A stretch of DNA of 64,000 nucleotides from Azorinus chamasolen (taxonomy: Eukaryota; Mollusca; Bivalvia; Cardiida; Solecurtidae). This document shows, in pieces, positions 1-12,200 of the stretch (positions are counted from its first letter, which is position 1; each line of letters begins with the position of its first letter). Position numbers and translations under genes: made by a program. The notes below the pieces were generated by a model. It was not told the origin of the DNA. It made no database searches and saw nothing but the letters and a program-made list of their open reading frames with translations. The stretch is from assembly GCA_963576725.1 (NCBI GenBank), contig OY755252.1, positions 50,427,394-50,491,393 on the forward strand. The letters are read 5' to 3'.

Positions 1-1972
1 GCAGCCTTAGTGAAAATGCCCCTAATTTTCCGAAAAAAAAAAATGTGCGGATATTGCCGAACACAGAACCCATGCGAGGTATCCATATCAAGTACACTTA
101 GCAAGTTTGTTGAAAATTGAACCATTCCTTGAGGAGATATTGTGCAGAAACCAATAGGCTAATCAGATTGCAGCAGCCTAAGTTAAAATGCCTGTAATTT
201 ACCAAACAAGAGTGCCATTATGGCCCTATATCGCTCACCTGGTTAAATGATGTCATGTGACCAATCAATTTTGACCCCAGGGGCACAATTTGGACAATAT
301 TGGTAAAGCTCCACCAGATGATGCTTTATACCAAACATCACAGCTCTAAGCCTTTCAGTTTGAGACAAAAAAAAAGTTAAAGTTTTTACTATATATCCAA
401 TGAAAAACTTGTAACACCCCACCCCCACCCCAGGGTTATTACAATTTATGTAGAGGTCCACTAGATCATTCTACATTCCAGATTTCGAAGCCCTAGGCCT
501 TACAGTTTTTGACAAAAATATTTTTTTAAGTTTTCAGTAAACTTGGGACCCCCAGGGCAGAGCCAATTTTGATCCTAGGCGCTTAATTTGAACAATCTTG
601 GTGAAGGTCTACTGGATGATGCAGTGTATCAAATATCACAGCTCTAAGTCTTTCAGTTTCGAACAAGAAGATTTTTAAAGTGTTTACTATATAATCCAAT
701 GTAAAACTTGTTACCCTCAGGGTGAGGACAATTTTGACCTGAGGGAGAAAATTTGAACAATCTTGGTAAAGGTCCACCAGATGATGCTATGTACCAAATA
801 CCACAGCTCTAAGCCTTTCGGTGTGAGACAAGGAGATTTTTAAAGTTTTTACTATATAATCCTATGTAAAACATGTGATCCCCAGGGTGTGGCCGTCTTT
901 GATCCCAGGGGCAACATTAGTAAAGGTTAACCAAATAATGCTACATACCAAATATCACAGCTCTAAGCTTTTCTGTTTCGGACAAGAAGATTTTTAAAGT
1001 TTTGACTATATAATCCAATGTAAAATTGATCCCCGGGGTTGGGCCAATTTTGACCCCAGGGACAAAATTTGAACAATCTATGTAGAAGTGCACTGGATGA
1101 TTCTACATACCAAATTTGGTAGCCCTAGGCCTTACAGTTTTTGACAAGATATCAAAGCTCTAGGATTTGTAGTTTCAGAGAAGATTTTTAAAGATTAAAA
1201 AAAAACAACTGATAAGCCCCAACTTGGTAGAGGTCTATTAGGTGATGCTTCATACCAAATATCTAAGCTCTAGGGTATGTGGTTTCAGAGAAGATTTTTA
1301 AAGATTTTCCTATATAAGTCTATGTAAAACTGATAAGCCACAGGGCGGGGCCAGTTTTGGCCCGGGGGTCATAATTTGAACAACCTTGGTAGAGGACTAT
1401 TAGATGATGCAACATACCAAATATCAAAGCTCTAGGGTTTGTTGTTTCAGAGAAGAAGATTTTTCAAGATTTTTAAAAAAAACCCTGATAATCCCCGGGG
1501 TGGGGCAACTTTTGGCCCAGGGGTCGTAATTTGAACAAATTTAGTAGAGGTCTATTAGGCGATGCTTCATACCAAATATCTAAGCTCTAGGGTATGTGGT
1601 TTTTGAGTAGAAGATTTTTTAAAGATTTTCCTATATAAGTCTTTGTAAAACTGATAAGCCCCAGGGCGGGGCCATTTTTGGCCTGGGGGTCATGATTTGA
1701 AAAAATTTGATAGAAGTTCACCCAATGTACATTTCTGTGAAATTTAGTTGAAATCCTCCCAGTGGTTTAGGAGGAGAAGCCATTTGAATAAAATACGGAC
1801 GACGACGAACACAGGCGCACTTCGTGCCATGTGACCTAAAAATGTGAGGAAATTGCCGAACACGGAACCCATGTGAGGTACTTGGATATCAAGTACACTG
1901 AGCAAGTTTGGTGAAAATTGGACCATTCCTTAAGGAGATATTGTGCATAAAAAAACCCGGACAGACAAGCTG
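1..1972 (+). repeat. Outer ~170-bp tandem repeat interrupted by an HLE
   Basis: A unit starting GCAGCCTTAG at 1 recurs as GCAGCCTAAG near 170, and its second half (ATTGCCGAACAC) at about 52 recurs near 1852 after the HLE at 205-1837. Joining 204 to 1838 restores the unit, so the HLE split this repeat. The end near 1972 (GGACAGACAAGC) is GACA-like. No coding capacity was seen. Confidence 0.6.
205..1837 (+). mobile_element. Non-autonomous Helitron-like element, GCTCACC type (A-1)
   Basis: The 5' end is AACAAGAG, then a GCC-ATTAT-GGC mini-hairpin and CGCTCACC. The body is about nine degenerate ~150-155 bp monomers (CATACCAAATATC, CAGAGAAGAAGATTTTTAAAG, CATTTTTGGC). A GACGACGACG tract precedes a worn 3' hairpin (GGCGCACTTCGTGCC) and CCTAAAAA. 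It encodes no Rep/helicase, so it would need enzymes in trans. Assignment to Helentron-type HLEs rests on architecture only. Confidence 0.7.
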
Positions 1973-2479
1973 ATTACTAAAAATGTCTTTATCAAGTAAA
2001 AGGTAAATCTGCTCCCATCTTCAAGACCAAAAAATTAGTTTTAGCAGTCAGTATTGAAAGGTTTTATTTTATACTCAGAGGTTATAAGATGCGTGAATTA
2101 AAACTTTAAGAATAGCTCCTTTTTTTCTCCGCCAATCCCTACGTTGTGACCACTCTTTAGAATCCTCTCGAAGAGAGGATTCTAAAGAGTGGTCACGACA
2201 CAGAGTTTGGTAGAGAATTGACAATTTCAGTATTTAGGAACACACCTTTATCTGTTGCTCTGTGTACAAATGTACTTACAAACTGAAAGAAGCACAAACC
2301 ATACATGTATATCAAAATATCTAAATATACAAGACAATGGAGAAAACCCTCTATAGATGTGCTGGAATGTATGATGGAAAGACAGGCAAAACAACCAGAC
2401 ATAGAGCTATTTATGAAGTAAAGGGTTATAAAATAACTTTTTTTTAAAGAAATTGAGGATAAATAAGCAACAGCAGACA
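1973..2479. repeat. Gene-free segment with a 57-bp near-perfect palindrome
   Basis: At 2143-2199 GTGACCACTCTTTAGAATCCTCTC is read out and back around GAA (written here only as arms of one palindrome; GTGACCACTC pairs with GAGTGGTCAC). The adjoining sequence (GTTGCTCTGTGTAC, ACAATTTCAGTATTT) recurs near 42720-42795 and 31990-32070, so this is the end of a dispersed repeat. No gene was found. Confidence 0.55.
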
Positions 2480-3060
2480 TTAACCCTTTCCTGCATATAA
2501 ACTCCTTTTAACACCTTTGCAAACAGAGTAGACCAAGATCAAACTGCCCCTACAGGTCTGCTCAGTTTGCTTCTGGAATAAATATACATCTGATTTTACA
2601 ATTTCTGTCTGAGCAAAAATATTCATGATGTATTCTTGCATGAATATTAAACAGGTTAATATGGTGTCAACAACAAATACGCCTTTGCTAACAGAGTAGA
2701 CCCAAATCAGGGTCCTATAGGAGTCATCTGATCAGGGTCTGGACTGTTTGCTTTATGAAATAATATAGATCTAGTTCTCCAGTTTCCGTCTTGGACAAAA
2801 TGTTCATATACTATTAAGAAAATACATCAAGTTAATATTCGTGATTTCATTATTTCTGTCATGAATATTCATATAGGAAAGGGTTAAACAGCTTGCACAC
2901 ACAGTAGACCCAGATCAGATAGCTCTTGTAGGAGTCGTTTGATCTGGATCTGCTACATTTGTTTATGAATATTATAAATCCGATTCAATAGCTTCTCTAA
3001 CTGACAAACATTCCATTCTTCATGAGGCCATTAGACAATTAAGCTAATTAACATTCATAC
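2480..3060. repeat. TTAA-flanked MITE cluster, three palindromic units
   Basis: It begins TTAACCCTTTCC at 2480 and has an internal GGAAAGGGTTAA end at 2876-2887. Cores near 2515, 2685 and 2895 carry the family palindrome (CAGAGTAGACC...GGTCTGCTC...TGTTTGC). A TTAA target and CCCTTT-type ends fit the piggyBac superfamily. The units look tandem or nested. Confidence 0.6.
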
Positions 3061-3765
3061 ATCTGACTCAACATTTCAAAATCCTTTGTACATATGCCAT
3101 TATATACAAGAGCCGCATGTGATGCCAACACTTGTCTGATTTGGTGCTTGTCCACTACATACACTTCTTCTCAAACAGATCTACCAACCTATGAAGTTTC
3201 ATGTTGATACCTCTTATACTTTTTTGATCATTCAGCTACATTAAAGTTTTTGCATGTCCCCACTGCCGACTACGACGCCATCGCCTATGACCCAGTGATC
3301 AAAATGATTGTTTTTTATAAGTCTGGTGTAACAATTCGCTGTATATTAACCTCTTGAGCAAGTCCAGTACACAAAATTAGCATATATAAGTAATTAAATA
3401 CAATGAATCCAAGATTGAACTAGAAAATTGTGACAGATGCAAACAACCCCCCTCCCCCCCCCCCACCTATTTTGGGGGATGGAGGATTAGCCCTTTACCT
3501 CATAGAGATGCCTTTGCAAACAGAGTAGACCCAGATTAGACAGGTCCAGTAGATGCTGTCTGATCAGAGTCTGCTCTGTTTGCTTTAATTGACATCAATT
3601 ACTTCTCATGAGAATAGTCATGAGGGATAGGGTGGTTGATTTAGATGATAGGGTGGCTCCTACTGTACAGTAACAGTAGGAGCAATCTGATCAGTCTGCT
3701 TATGAAATAATTTTACAGTTTTTACTATGGCCAAATATTCCTGTGTCCATGTGCCATTATAAAAA
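3061..3765. repeat. Gene-free, with one TTAA-MITE core copy
   Basis: 3447-3464 is a C-rich run close to TTTTGGGGG. 3481-3640 is a copy of the CAAACAGAGTAGACCC palindrome MITE with CTCATGAGAATAGTCATGAG. The rest is AT-rich without a convincing ORF. Confidence 0.5.
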
Positions 3766-4095
3766 CAAGAGGGCCATGATGGCCCTAAATCGCTCACCTG
3801 GTTACTATAGACTTATGCATACACTGTATTTCTATGTAAACATAAGTCAGCTTCAGATTGGGGCCAATATGAAACCAAGGGCCATAATTTAAGGCCTGGA
3901 GTTTAAATTTGAACAATCTTAATAAAGAAACATTAGATGATGCTTCATATAAATTTGAAAGGTCTGGGCCTTACAATTTCACAGGAGATTTTTAAAAAAT
4001 TTCCTATGAAAAACCGATAAGCCAGGGCGGGGCCATTTTGGTCCAGGGGTCATAATTTGAACAATCTTTGTAGAAAACCATTAGATGATACTACT
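3766..4095 (+). mobile_element. HLE, GCTCACC type, 3'-truncated (A-2)
   Basis: The 5' module is intact (AACAAGAG, GGGCCATGATGGCCC, CGCTCACC), followed by about two worn monomers. It stops near 4095 with no microsatellite or 3' hairpin. The sequence after the 5' end (GGTTACTATAGACTTATGC) is shared with the copy at 40891, so both are one subfamily. Confidence 0.7.
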
Positions 4096-4463
4096 TATCA
4101 CTCACCTGAGTTACAGTAATATTGACAATGTTCATTTTTCAGCTGACAACATTTCTAGCAGATGACACGTACTGCTTTCACTGCTGAATCAACTTGAACT
4201 AAAATTGACACACAGTCTGGATTCAGATCTAATACCAAGTAACTGTCTGACCAAAATCTAATTGTTTACAACTTAGGTCAAAATGCCTAAAACTGATCTT
4301 TTAGAAATTCAAATGACGACAAATCTGAAGCAGACGACATTACAGATCTCTTTGAAAGAGCATTTCAAAGTTCCTTATATAAGTGACACCCCCCCCCCCC
4401 TATATACACAGTATCCACCTGACCAATAGTGAAATGACCAATAAAAATATCTTTAAAAATCTT
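4096..4463. repeat. Unclassified dispersed repeat
   Basis: The motifs GACAACATTTCTA, ACACAGT and TCAGATCT recur at 55395-55500 and 56185-56290, so this is a repeat rather than host-unique DNA. It contains a ten-base C run near 4390. No gene was seen. Confidence 0.4.
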
Positions 4464-4862
4464 TTAACCCTTTCCCTCATATAAACCTGTTTTTTACGCA
4501 TTAGCAAACAGAGTAGACCCAGATCAGACGGCTCCTATAGAAGCCGCCTGATCAGGGTCTGCTCTGTTTGCTTTTGACACAATATAGATCTGATTCTACA
4601 GTTTTTGTCAAAGCAAAAACTTCTCTTTACAGAAATAATGCGTTTTTAAGGATTAAAAATAAGAGCAGACCCAGATCAGACAGCTCCTATAGAAGCTGTC
4701 TGATCAGGGTCTGCTCTGTTTGCTTTTGACAAGATATAGATTCGATTTTACAGTTTTTATCAAAGCTTAAACTTCTCTTCATGGAAATAACGTGTTTTTA
4801 CTCATTAGCAAACAGAGTAGACCCAGATCAGTTTTTGTCAAAGCAAACTGGGAAAGGGTTAA
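4464..4862. repeat. TTAA MITE with three tandem palindromes
   Basis: TTAACCCTTTCC at 4464 is matched by GGGAAAGGGTTAA ending at 4862. Inside are two full copies and one cut copy of the CAGAGTAGACCC/GGGTCTGCTC palindrome (about 4500, 4665, 4805), each followed by TTTTGACA...GATATAGAT. Ends and TTAA target fit a piggyBac-type MITE; the triplication suggests internal unit expansion. Confidence 0.65.
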
Positions 4863-5923
4863 TAGGTGTTTAGAAATAATTCCAGCTCTAGGTATGAATA
4901 TCTGATAATCAGTCAATTAAACGGGTCATTAGTTTTTTTAACAATTGAAATTGAGAAGAGTTACTCATTTTTTGAGTAACATTAATTATTAATTGACAAC
5001 ACTTTTGATTAACTTAAGACATTATTTGTTTTCAAAATCAAATTAAAATAAATACAATTAATAGCAAGGAGAAAAGTCTTTATTACACACCTAAATTTCA
5101 ACTAAATGCAATTAATAAAGACTATATTACATGCCTGGAATAATAAAATTTATTAAAATAAATGACCATAATGATATTAAATACTTTATTTTCAAATCAC
5201 ATAAATTAACTGCAGAAACAACATAACATTATGCAAAGACTTATGATAACATCCAGCTGTGAAATTCCCAGTTTGGCACCACAAGTCACCAACAATACAC
5301 ATCATGGGGTTAATGGGTCAACATTCCTTTCAAAATGCCCTTTGCCAAGAAAAATTTTCATCTGCAATAATTGTCGTCTGCTTCAATTCTTAAAATAAAC
5401 TTTCTATCATATTTTTGCAAAAATATGGTCAAGATGACAAACAGTTTGGATCCTGATGAGACGCGGTATTATGTGGCCTCTTATCTGGATCCAAACTGTT
5501 TGCATAGGTAATTACAGCTTCGCCGCTAGCGTGTAAAGAGTTAGGAGTAGCACTGACCTGGAGAGATTAACAGTTGCTCTAAGAGCACTACTGTCCAGTG
5601 CTGTAACCTTTTAACTGTAGTTTCTGATGTGAAGAAGTCTATTTGACCCTTATTTTCCCTCATATAAACTTGTTTTCATGCATCTGCAAACAGAGTAGAC
5701 CCAGATAAGATGGCTTCTATAGGATCAGGGTCTGCTCTGTTTGTTCATGGAATTTGATAGATCTGCTTCTATGCCTTCTATGACGGCTACACTGATCCAC
5801 CTTCCATATTTCATTATAAATATTTTGTCCAATGCAGTTATCTCCCCTTGTCCCTTAATGGCTATCTGATGAGACAAGGGAAATAACTGTGAGGAAATTG
5901 CTAAGGGAAACTTTTTAAGTATT
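4863..5923. repeat. AT-rich gene-free stretch with two palindromic MITE cores
   Basis: A palindrome of the second family (CAAACAGTTTGGATCC ... GGATCCAAACTGTTTG) lies at 5437-5505. A cut TTAA-MITE copy lies at about 5650-5770. The remainder, including the very AT-rich 4900-5250, shows no coding signal. Confidence 0.5.
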
Positions 5924-6472
5924 GTTTCTGATATTAAGAAGTTTAAGACCCCAGGGTGAGACCATTTTTGGCCCAGGGGTCATTATTTGAACAAACTTGG
6001 TAGAGGTATACTAGGTGATGCTTCATACCAAATATCTTAGCTCTAGATTATGTGGTTTCAGAAGAAGATTTTTAAAGGGTTTCCTATATAAGCCTATGTA
6101 AAAATTACAAGTCCTGAGGCAGGGCCTTTTTTGGTCCGGGGGTCATCATTTGAACAAACTTGGTAAAGGACCATTAGATGATGCTATATACCAAATATCA
6201 AAGCTCTAGGAATTGTGGTTTCAGAGAAGAAGATTTTTAAAGATTTAAAAAAAAAACCTTTAAAAGTAGTGGGGCGGGGCCATTTTTTTGCCCGGGGGTC
6301 ATGATTTGAACAAACTTGATAGAGGACACCCTAAAGTACATTTCTGTGAAATTTAGATGAAATCCTCCCAGTGGTTTAGGAGAAGAAGTCATTTGAGTAA
6401 AAGTGAACGGACCGACAGACGGACGACAGGCAGTCACAATAGCTCACCTTGAGCCTTCAGCTCAGGTGAGCT
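5924..6472 (+). mobile_element. HLE, GCTCACC type, 3' part (A-3)
   Basis: About three ~155-bp monomers lead into GACCGACAGACGGACGACAGG and the 3' hairpin AGCTCACC...GGTGAGCT (6441-6472) with an A-run. No 5' module was found. It abuts the next element directly. Confidence 0.7.
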
Positions 6473-7445
6473 AAAAACTGATAAGCCATGGCCCTGGAGT
6501 CACAATTTGAGCAATTTTGGTAGAAAATCATAAGATTATGCTACATACCAAATATCAAAAGTCTAGGCCTTACAGTTCTGAGAATAAGATTTTCAAAATT
6601 TTTCCTATGAAAAACTGATAAGCCCCAGGCGGCGCCATTTTTGGTCCGGGGGTCATAATTTGAACAATCTTTGTAGAGGACCATTAGATGATGCTTCATA
6701 AAAAATATCAAAGCTCTAGGCCTTACGGTTTCAGAGAAGAAGAATTTTAAATATTTTCCTATGAATAACCGATACACCCCAGGGTGGGGCCATTTTTGGT
6801 CCGTGGATCATAATTTAAAAATCTTTGTAGAGGACCATTAGATGATGCTACATATTAAATATCAAAGTCTAGGCCTAACGGTTTCAGAAAAGAAGAATTT
6901 TAAATATTTTCCTGTGAAAAACTGATACGCCCCAGGGTGGGGTTATTTTTGGTCCGGGGATCATAATTTGAACAATGTTTGTAGAGGACCATTAGATAAT
7001 GCTACCTACCAAATATCAAAGGTCTAGGCCTTACGGTTTCAGAGAAGAATATTTTTAAAGATTTTCCTATGAAAAACTGATAAGCCCTGGAGCGGGCCCA
7101 TTTTTGGTCCGGGGGTCATAATCTTTGTAGAGGACCATTAGATGATGCTACATACCAAATATCAAAGGTCTAGGCCTTACGGTTTCAGAGAAGAAGATTT
7201 TTAAAGATTTTCCTATGAAAAACTGATAAGCCCTGGGGCGGTGCCATTTTTGGTCTGGGGGTCATAATTTGAACAATCATTAGATGATGCTACATACCAA
7301 ATACCAAAGCTCTAGTCTTTGTGGTTTCAGAGAAGAAGATGTTTAAGTAAATTGCTGACGATGCACGTACGCACGACGCACATAGACGGACTCCGGAGAC
7401 AGCCCCCTCACAATACCTCACCTGGCACAAAGTGCCAGGTGAGCT
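6473..7445 (+). mobile_element. HLE, GCTCACC type, joined to the previous 3' end (A-4)
   Basis: Core monomers resume right after A-3's hairpin and end at a perfect hairpin, CCTCACCTGG-CAC...GTG-CCAGGTGAG, at 7416-7445. The GAC-rich tract is a short GCACGACGCAC version. There is no AACAAGAG, so either A-3 sits inside this element or the pair is a tail-to-core fusion. Confidence 0.7.
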
Positions 7446-7736
7446 AATTATCACCCTTGATGTCATTATTTGTTACATGAATGTTCATGGAGTAAAGGGT
7501 TTCCTTCAATGAGATACCTTTTGATGACCTTGCAAACACAGTAGACCCAGATTAAACAGCTCCAGTAGAAGCCCTCTGATCAGACTGCTCTGTTTGCTTT
7601 AATTGACATTAATTATTTCTCATAAGAATATTCATGATAGGGTGGTGGATTTAGAGGATTGAGTGGTTACTGTACACTAACCCCCTCTACATCGAAACAC
7701 TTCAGATACTTTTAGGCAGGTGGTTGCTAAACCCTT
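7446..7736. repeat. TTAA-MITE fragment
   Basis: It carries the palindrome pair (CAAACACAGTAGACCC ... CTGCTCTGTTTGC) at about 7530-7600 and flanking motifs similar to those at 3481-3640. No gene was seen. Confidence 0.5.
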
Positions 7737-8979
7737 TATCCCATGAATATTCATGTAAGAAATAATGACACCATGAATAATTAGATTGATTTTTATAATG
7801 GCACATGAACACAGATTTGTTTTGGATATGGCAGAAACTGTAGAATCGTATCTACAGTAAAACGACGATAATCTGAGGAGCGATTTTCTGAGTATATGGT
7901 CTAATCTGAGGGAATTTGTATGGTCCGGACATGAAATCTATTACTTCAATACAACTATGTAAAGTGTAATCCGAGTCTTGATAATCCCATTTTTCGAGTA
8001 CGCTTCTCGGTCCCTTCAATCAAATAGCTTCATTAAATTACCTGCCTAATCCGAGCATGCATAGCGGACACTTCGATGTCAATTTATCACACCTCCATTG
8101 TTGATGTCTCGCAACTCCGTAAATGCCCCTAGCAAATAGAGGTGTCTCTGTGTTAGTTTCACAACTGCGTGTGAATAACACCGGGTCCAACAGTATACAC
8201 GTATATAGGCAATAACAGTATACACGTACATAGACAATAATTATGAGTTCAAACTGTACATTGCATAATTTTTAAAATGCATCGATTCTTAACTTATAAA
8301 AGTGATAACGGTAAACAAACATCATTCACAGAGCTCTGCGACCGAAGTTTCAGTGTTGTTTGCACGTGTCTGTTCAACGGACCCTTCACAATAAACCCAA
8401 AATTTGTTTCAAGCTATTAAATATAGAACAGTCATAGCTTATAACCTTTTACTTATGGAATTTGCCTAATTTTCCATTCATCAATATTTCATTTAGTTGT
8501 GGATGTTAACAAACAACATCGCTTCACTCCCATGCTGCTTCGTGATAAGCAAAATCAGGGTGAGTTGAATTAATTAATAATCAGAACACTCGGCTTTGTT
8601 CGTCTTAAATACTCTATAAAGATTGTTTATCTCTCGTAGCAAGTGTCTGGTTGAACGAAACATGTCTAAAAATATGCAAAGATATCAATAAACTGTTTAG
8701 CAATCTGTAGGCAAAAAGCATGTGTACTTGCATACACTATACGATAGATTTGACACATTGAATCCACAAAGTAGGATTTCATGGATAATCCGAGGGTAGC
8801 GGTAATCTGAGTATTTTCTCAGCTCCCGACAGTCCTCGGATTATCGCCATTTTACTGTATATTATTTCATAAGCAAACAGAGCAGATTCTGATCAGACAG
8901 CTCCTAGAGGAGCCTCTGATCTAGGTCTACTCTGTTAGCAAAGGCATAAAAAGACGTATTTAATGGAGTAAAGGGTTAA
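7737..8979. repeat. piggyBac-type TTAA MITE split by a Tigger-like MITE
   Basis: The left end is CTAAACCCTTTATCCCATG and the right end GGAGTAAAGGGTTAA (8976-8979 is TTAA). Without the insertion at 7855-8857 the copy is ~240 bp and reads through its usual GTATCTATATTATTTC segment. The right end lies ~160 bp past the stop codon of the zinc transporter, so it may belong to its 3' UTR. Confidence 0.7.
7855..8857. mobile_element. 1-kb non-autonomous Tigger/pogo-like element
   Basis: The ends are imperfect inverted repeats: CAGTAAAACGACGATAATC at the left, and the reverse complement of the right end is CAGTAAAATGGCGATAATC. TA dinucleotides flank both sides (7853-7854, 8858-8859), the target expected of the Tc1/mariner/pogo superfamily. 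GATAATCCGAG-type ends are usual for Tigger relatives. No transposase ORF was seen. It sits inside the TTAA MITE. Confidence 0.75.
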
Positions 8980-9138
8980 AGCAGGGTGAAAGTCTCCATT
9001 GAGAATTTCTGCATGACTTTCAACTGCATTAAGCTGCCACCTGTCTTAAAGACCACCACTGGTACTAATTTGAATGTCAACTCTATTGGGTTCTTCTGTA
9101 TTTCATCACAATGTCTGCTGTCCTTGTGTATACAACAC

Positions 9139-9284
9139 TCAGTCAGGCAGATCCTTGCAGTGGGTACAGTCCATCATGTCTTGTACAAACTCCTCCACCT
9201 GAACCGTCACATCAGTAATACCAAACTTTTCCTGTATCATTTGAGAAGCTTCTTGCAAGACATCCAATGGGTCGGCAGTTCGTT
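9139..9284 (-). CDS. slc30a2-like: Zinc transporter terminal coding exon
   Basis: The acceptor TTTGCAG ends at 9285. The exon opens in phase 2 (A plus AA gives Lys) and reads [13 protein letters not shown], then [13 protein letters not shown], and ends [11 protein letters not shown] and TGA at 9141-9139. The end of the C-terminal domain and the CxxC tail align by eye with ZnT2-type proteins. Only ~22 bp separates the acceptor from the TTAA MITE at 9307. No AATAAA is obvious in the short unique 3' flank. Confidence 0.93.
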
Positions 9285-12200
9285 CTGCAAATACATTACA
9301 ATCTCCTTTAACCCAATCAATATTCATGTAAGAAATAATGATATCATGAATATTAAAGAGCAAAAATATTTTACAGCATAATTAACCAATGAATATTTGA
9401 CTGTGGCAGAAAGTGTAGAAGCACTGTGCCACATCTACATTGTATAATTTCATAAGCAAACAGAGCAGATCCTGATCAGACAGCTCCTACTGGAGCAGAT
9501 GTGTAAAAATCCAATCACCCCCTCGCCAATGCGAGTAGGTTTTGAAGTCAGACGAGGGCTTTAAGATATACACTCGTCCTTCAGGGCGAGTGGATTTTTT
9601 TATTTGTTACCTAGCGACACATATACGGTCCAAATTTGGACTCTTTTCAACTTAGGTATGAAAGCGTTGAAGGTTTAAATTAAGAATTTTTTGCAGTTTG
9701 ATGGATGAATGTACAAAACAAGTGTGTGTTTGTGAAACACTTATGCCCCAAACCTTTGACCCTGAAGGATGACCTTGAACTTTGACCCATGGATTAGGGA
9801 GTTGAATGCAACACATCATCTTTGTGTGGTGAACATTTGTGCCAGGTTATTTTCAAATCCATTCACAGATAAAAAAGTTATAGAAAGGACACGAAATTTG
9901 GGATGGACGGATGGAAGGACAGACGGAAGGACGGATGGATGGACGGACAATGCGATTACTATATGCCCGCCATTGGGGGGCATAAAAATGTTATAACACT
10001 GTAACGCATTTTAATTTCATACTTCGATTGAGTATTTGAATCTCCCTCTGAAAATTTTTACACAAATAAACATTTGTACTTCCAAAGAGACCAAGAGTGT
10101 TCTGAGAAATACATGAGTCACCTGCTCGCAACTGACACAACAAGAGCTGTCACAGGACAGCGCGCTCGACTATTCTCAGAATTGTTAGTGTAAAAATGCT
10201 TGATAGTGGACTAAAATAGTGTCCAATGATACTAGAAGCAAGTAATCAGTCTCAGTAAAATATCTTTAATAGTATTCTGGATGTAGGATCTCTTTGAACT
10301 CTTTAATGAAAGAGAAAAACTTAAGTAAACAAGAGGGCCATGATGGCCCTAAATCGCTCACCTGGCCTTACGGTTTCAGAGAAGAAGATTTTTAAAGATT
10401 TTCCTATGAAAAACTGATAAGCTCTGGGGCGGGCCATATTTGGTCCGGGGGTCATAATTTAAACAATCTTTGTAGAGGACCATTAGATAATGCTACATAC
10501 CAAATATCAATGGTCTAGGCCTTACAGTTTCAGAGAAGAAGATTTTTAAAGATTTTCCTATGAAAAGCTGATAAGCCCGGGGGCTGGGCCATTTTTGGTC
10601 CGGAGGACATAATTTGAACAATCTTTGTAGAGGACCATTAGATAATGCTACATACCAAATATCAATGGTCTAGGCCTTACGGTTTCAGAGAAGAAGATTT
10701 TTAAAGATTTTCCTATGAGAAACTGATACGCCCCGGGGCGGGGCCATTTTTGGCCGGGGGTCATAATTTGAACAATCTTTGTAGAGGACCATTAGATGAT
10801 GCTACATACTAAATACCAAAGGTCTAGGCCTTACAGTTTCAGAGAAGAAGATTTTTAAAGATTTTCCTATGAAAAACTGATAAGCCCCAGGGCGGGGCCA
10901 TTTTTGGTCCAGGGGACATAATTTGAACAATCTTTGTAGAGGACCATTAGATGATTCTACATACCAAATATCAAAGCTCTAGACTTTGTGGTTTCAGAGA
11001 AGAAGATGTTTAAGTAAATTGTTGACGACGCACGACGCACACCGCACGACGCACATACGCACGACGCCGGACACTGCCCCCTCACAATACCTCACCTGGC
11101 ATTTTGTGCCAGGTGAGCTAAAAAGGGCAATAATTTCTGTTAAAATGCTTGACAGAGTAATGTACTCTTGCCTACATATGAAGCTTGAGGTGGTGAACAA
11201 GTGTTCCAAGTTTCAAAGCTTTATCTCAAAGGGTTATGTAAATAAGTGGACTTTAACAAAAACCTAATGCTTGACAGAGTTATGTACTCTTGCCTACAGA
11301 TGAAGATTTTGATGGTGAACAAGTGTTCAAAGTTTTAAAGCTTTATCTCAAAGGGTTATGTAAATAAGTGGATTTTAACAAAAACCTTAACCAAAAGTTC
11401 TAAGTTAAAAAGGGCCATTATTCTGTCAAAATGCTTGAAAGAGTTATGTACTCTTGCCTACAGATGAATATTGTGGTGGTGAACAAGTGTTCCAAATTTC
11501 AAAGCTTTATTCCAAAGGTAAGAGGCCAAAAAGTGGACTTTAACAAAAACCTTAACCAAAAATTCTAAGTTAAAAAGGGCCATAATTCTGCCAGAATACT
11601 TGACAGAGTTATGTACTCTTACATACAGATGAAGTTTGTGGTGGTGAACAAGTGTTCCAAGTTTCAAAGCTTTATTCCAAAGGTTAGAGGCAAAAAGTGG
11701 ACTTTAACAAAAACCTTAACCAAAGTGTGACGCTGACGCCGACGCGGACGCGGACGCGGACGCCTACGCCGGGGCGAGTAGGATAGCTCCACTATTCTTC
11801 GAATAGTCGAGCTAAAAACTGTTAATATGCTGGAGTGCTAAAAACGAAACAAAGGGGAATAACTCACAAAGTACTGCATGCAGAGTGATGGACTTTAGTT
11901 ACATCAATGGTCCTTAATGAGAGGACGACACATGTGAACTTTGAAAGCTCTATAATGATTAGTTTAGAAATTACAGCCAAAAAAAGAAAGTGTGACGAAA
12001 ATCAGAACAATGGGGAATAACTCCAAAAGTATTGCATGCAGAGTTATGGACCTTAGTTACATCAATGGTCCTCAATGAGAGGAAGACACATGTGAAATAT
12101 GAAAGCTCTATAATGATTAGTTTAGAAATGACAGCCAAAACAGAAAGTGTGACGGACGGACGGACGAACAGACGGACAGACACACAGACAGCGCCATTCC

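Noticed and set aside
8986..9381. Plus-strand 131-codon ORF
   Set aside because: It overlaps the antisense of the zinc transporter last exon, which has splice signals and family motifs.
9769..9996. 75-codon ORF with [12 protein letters not shown]
   Set aside because: It is a translation of the GGACGGATGG microsatellite at an HLE 3' end.
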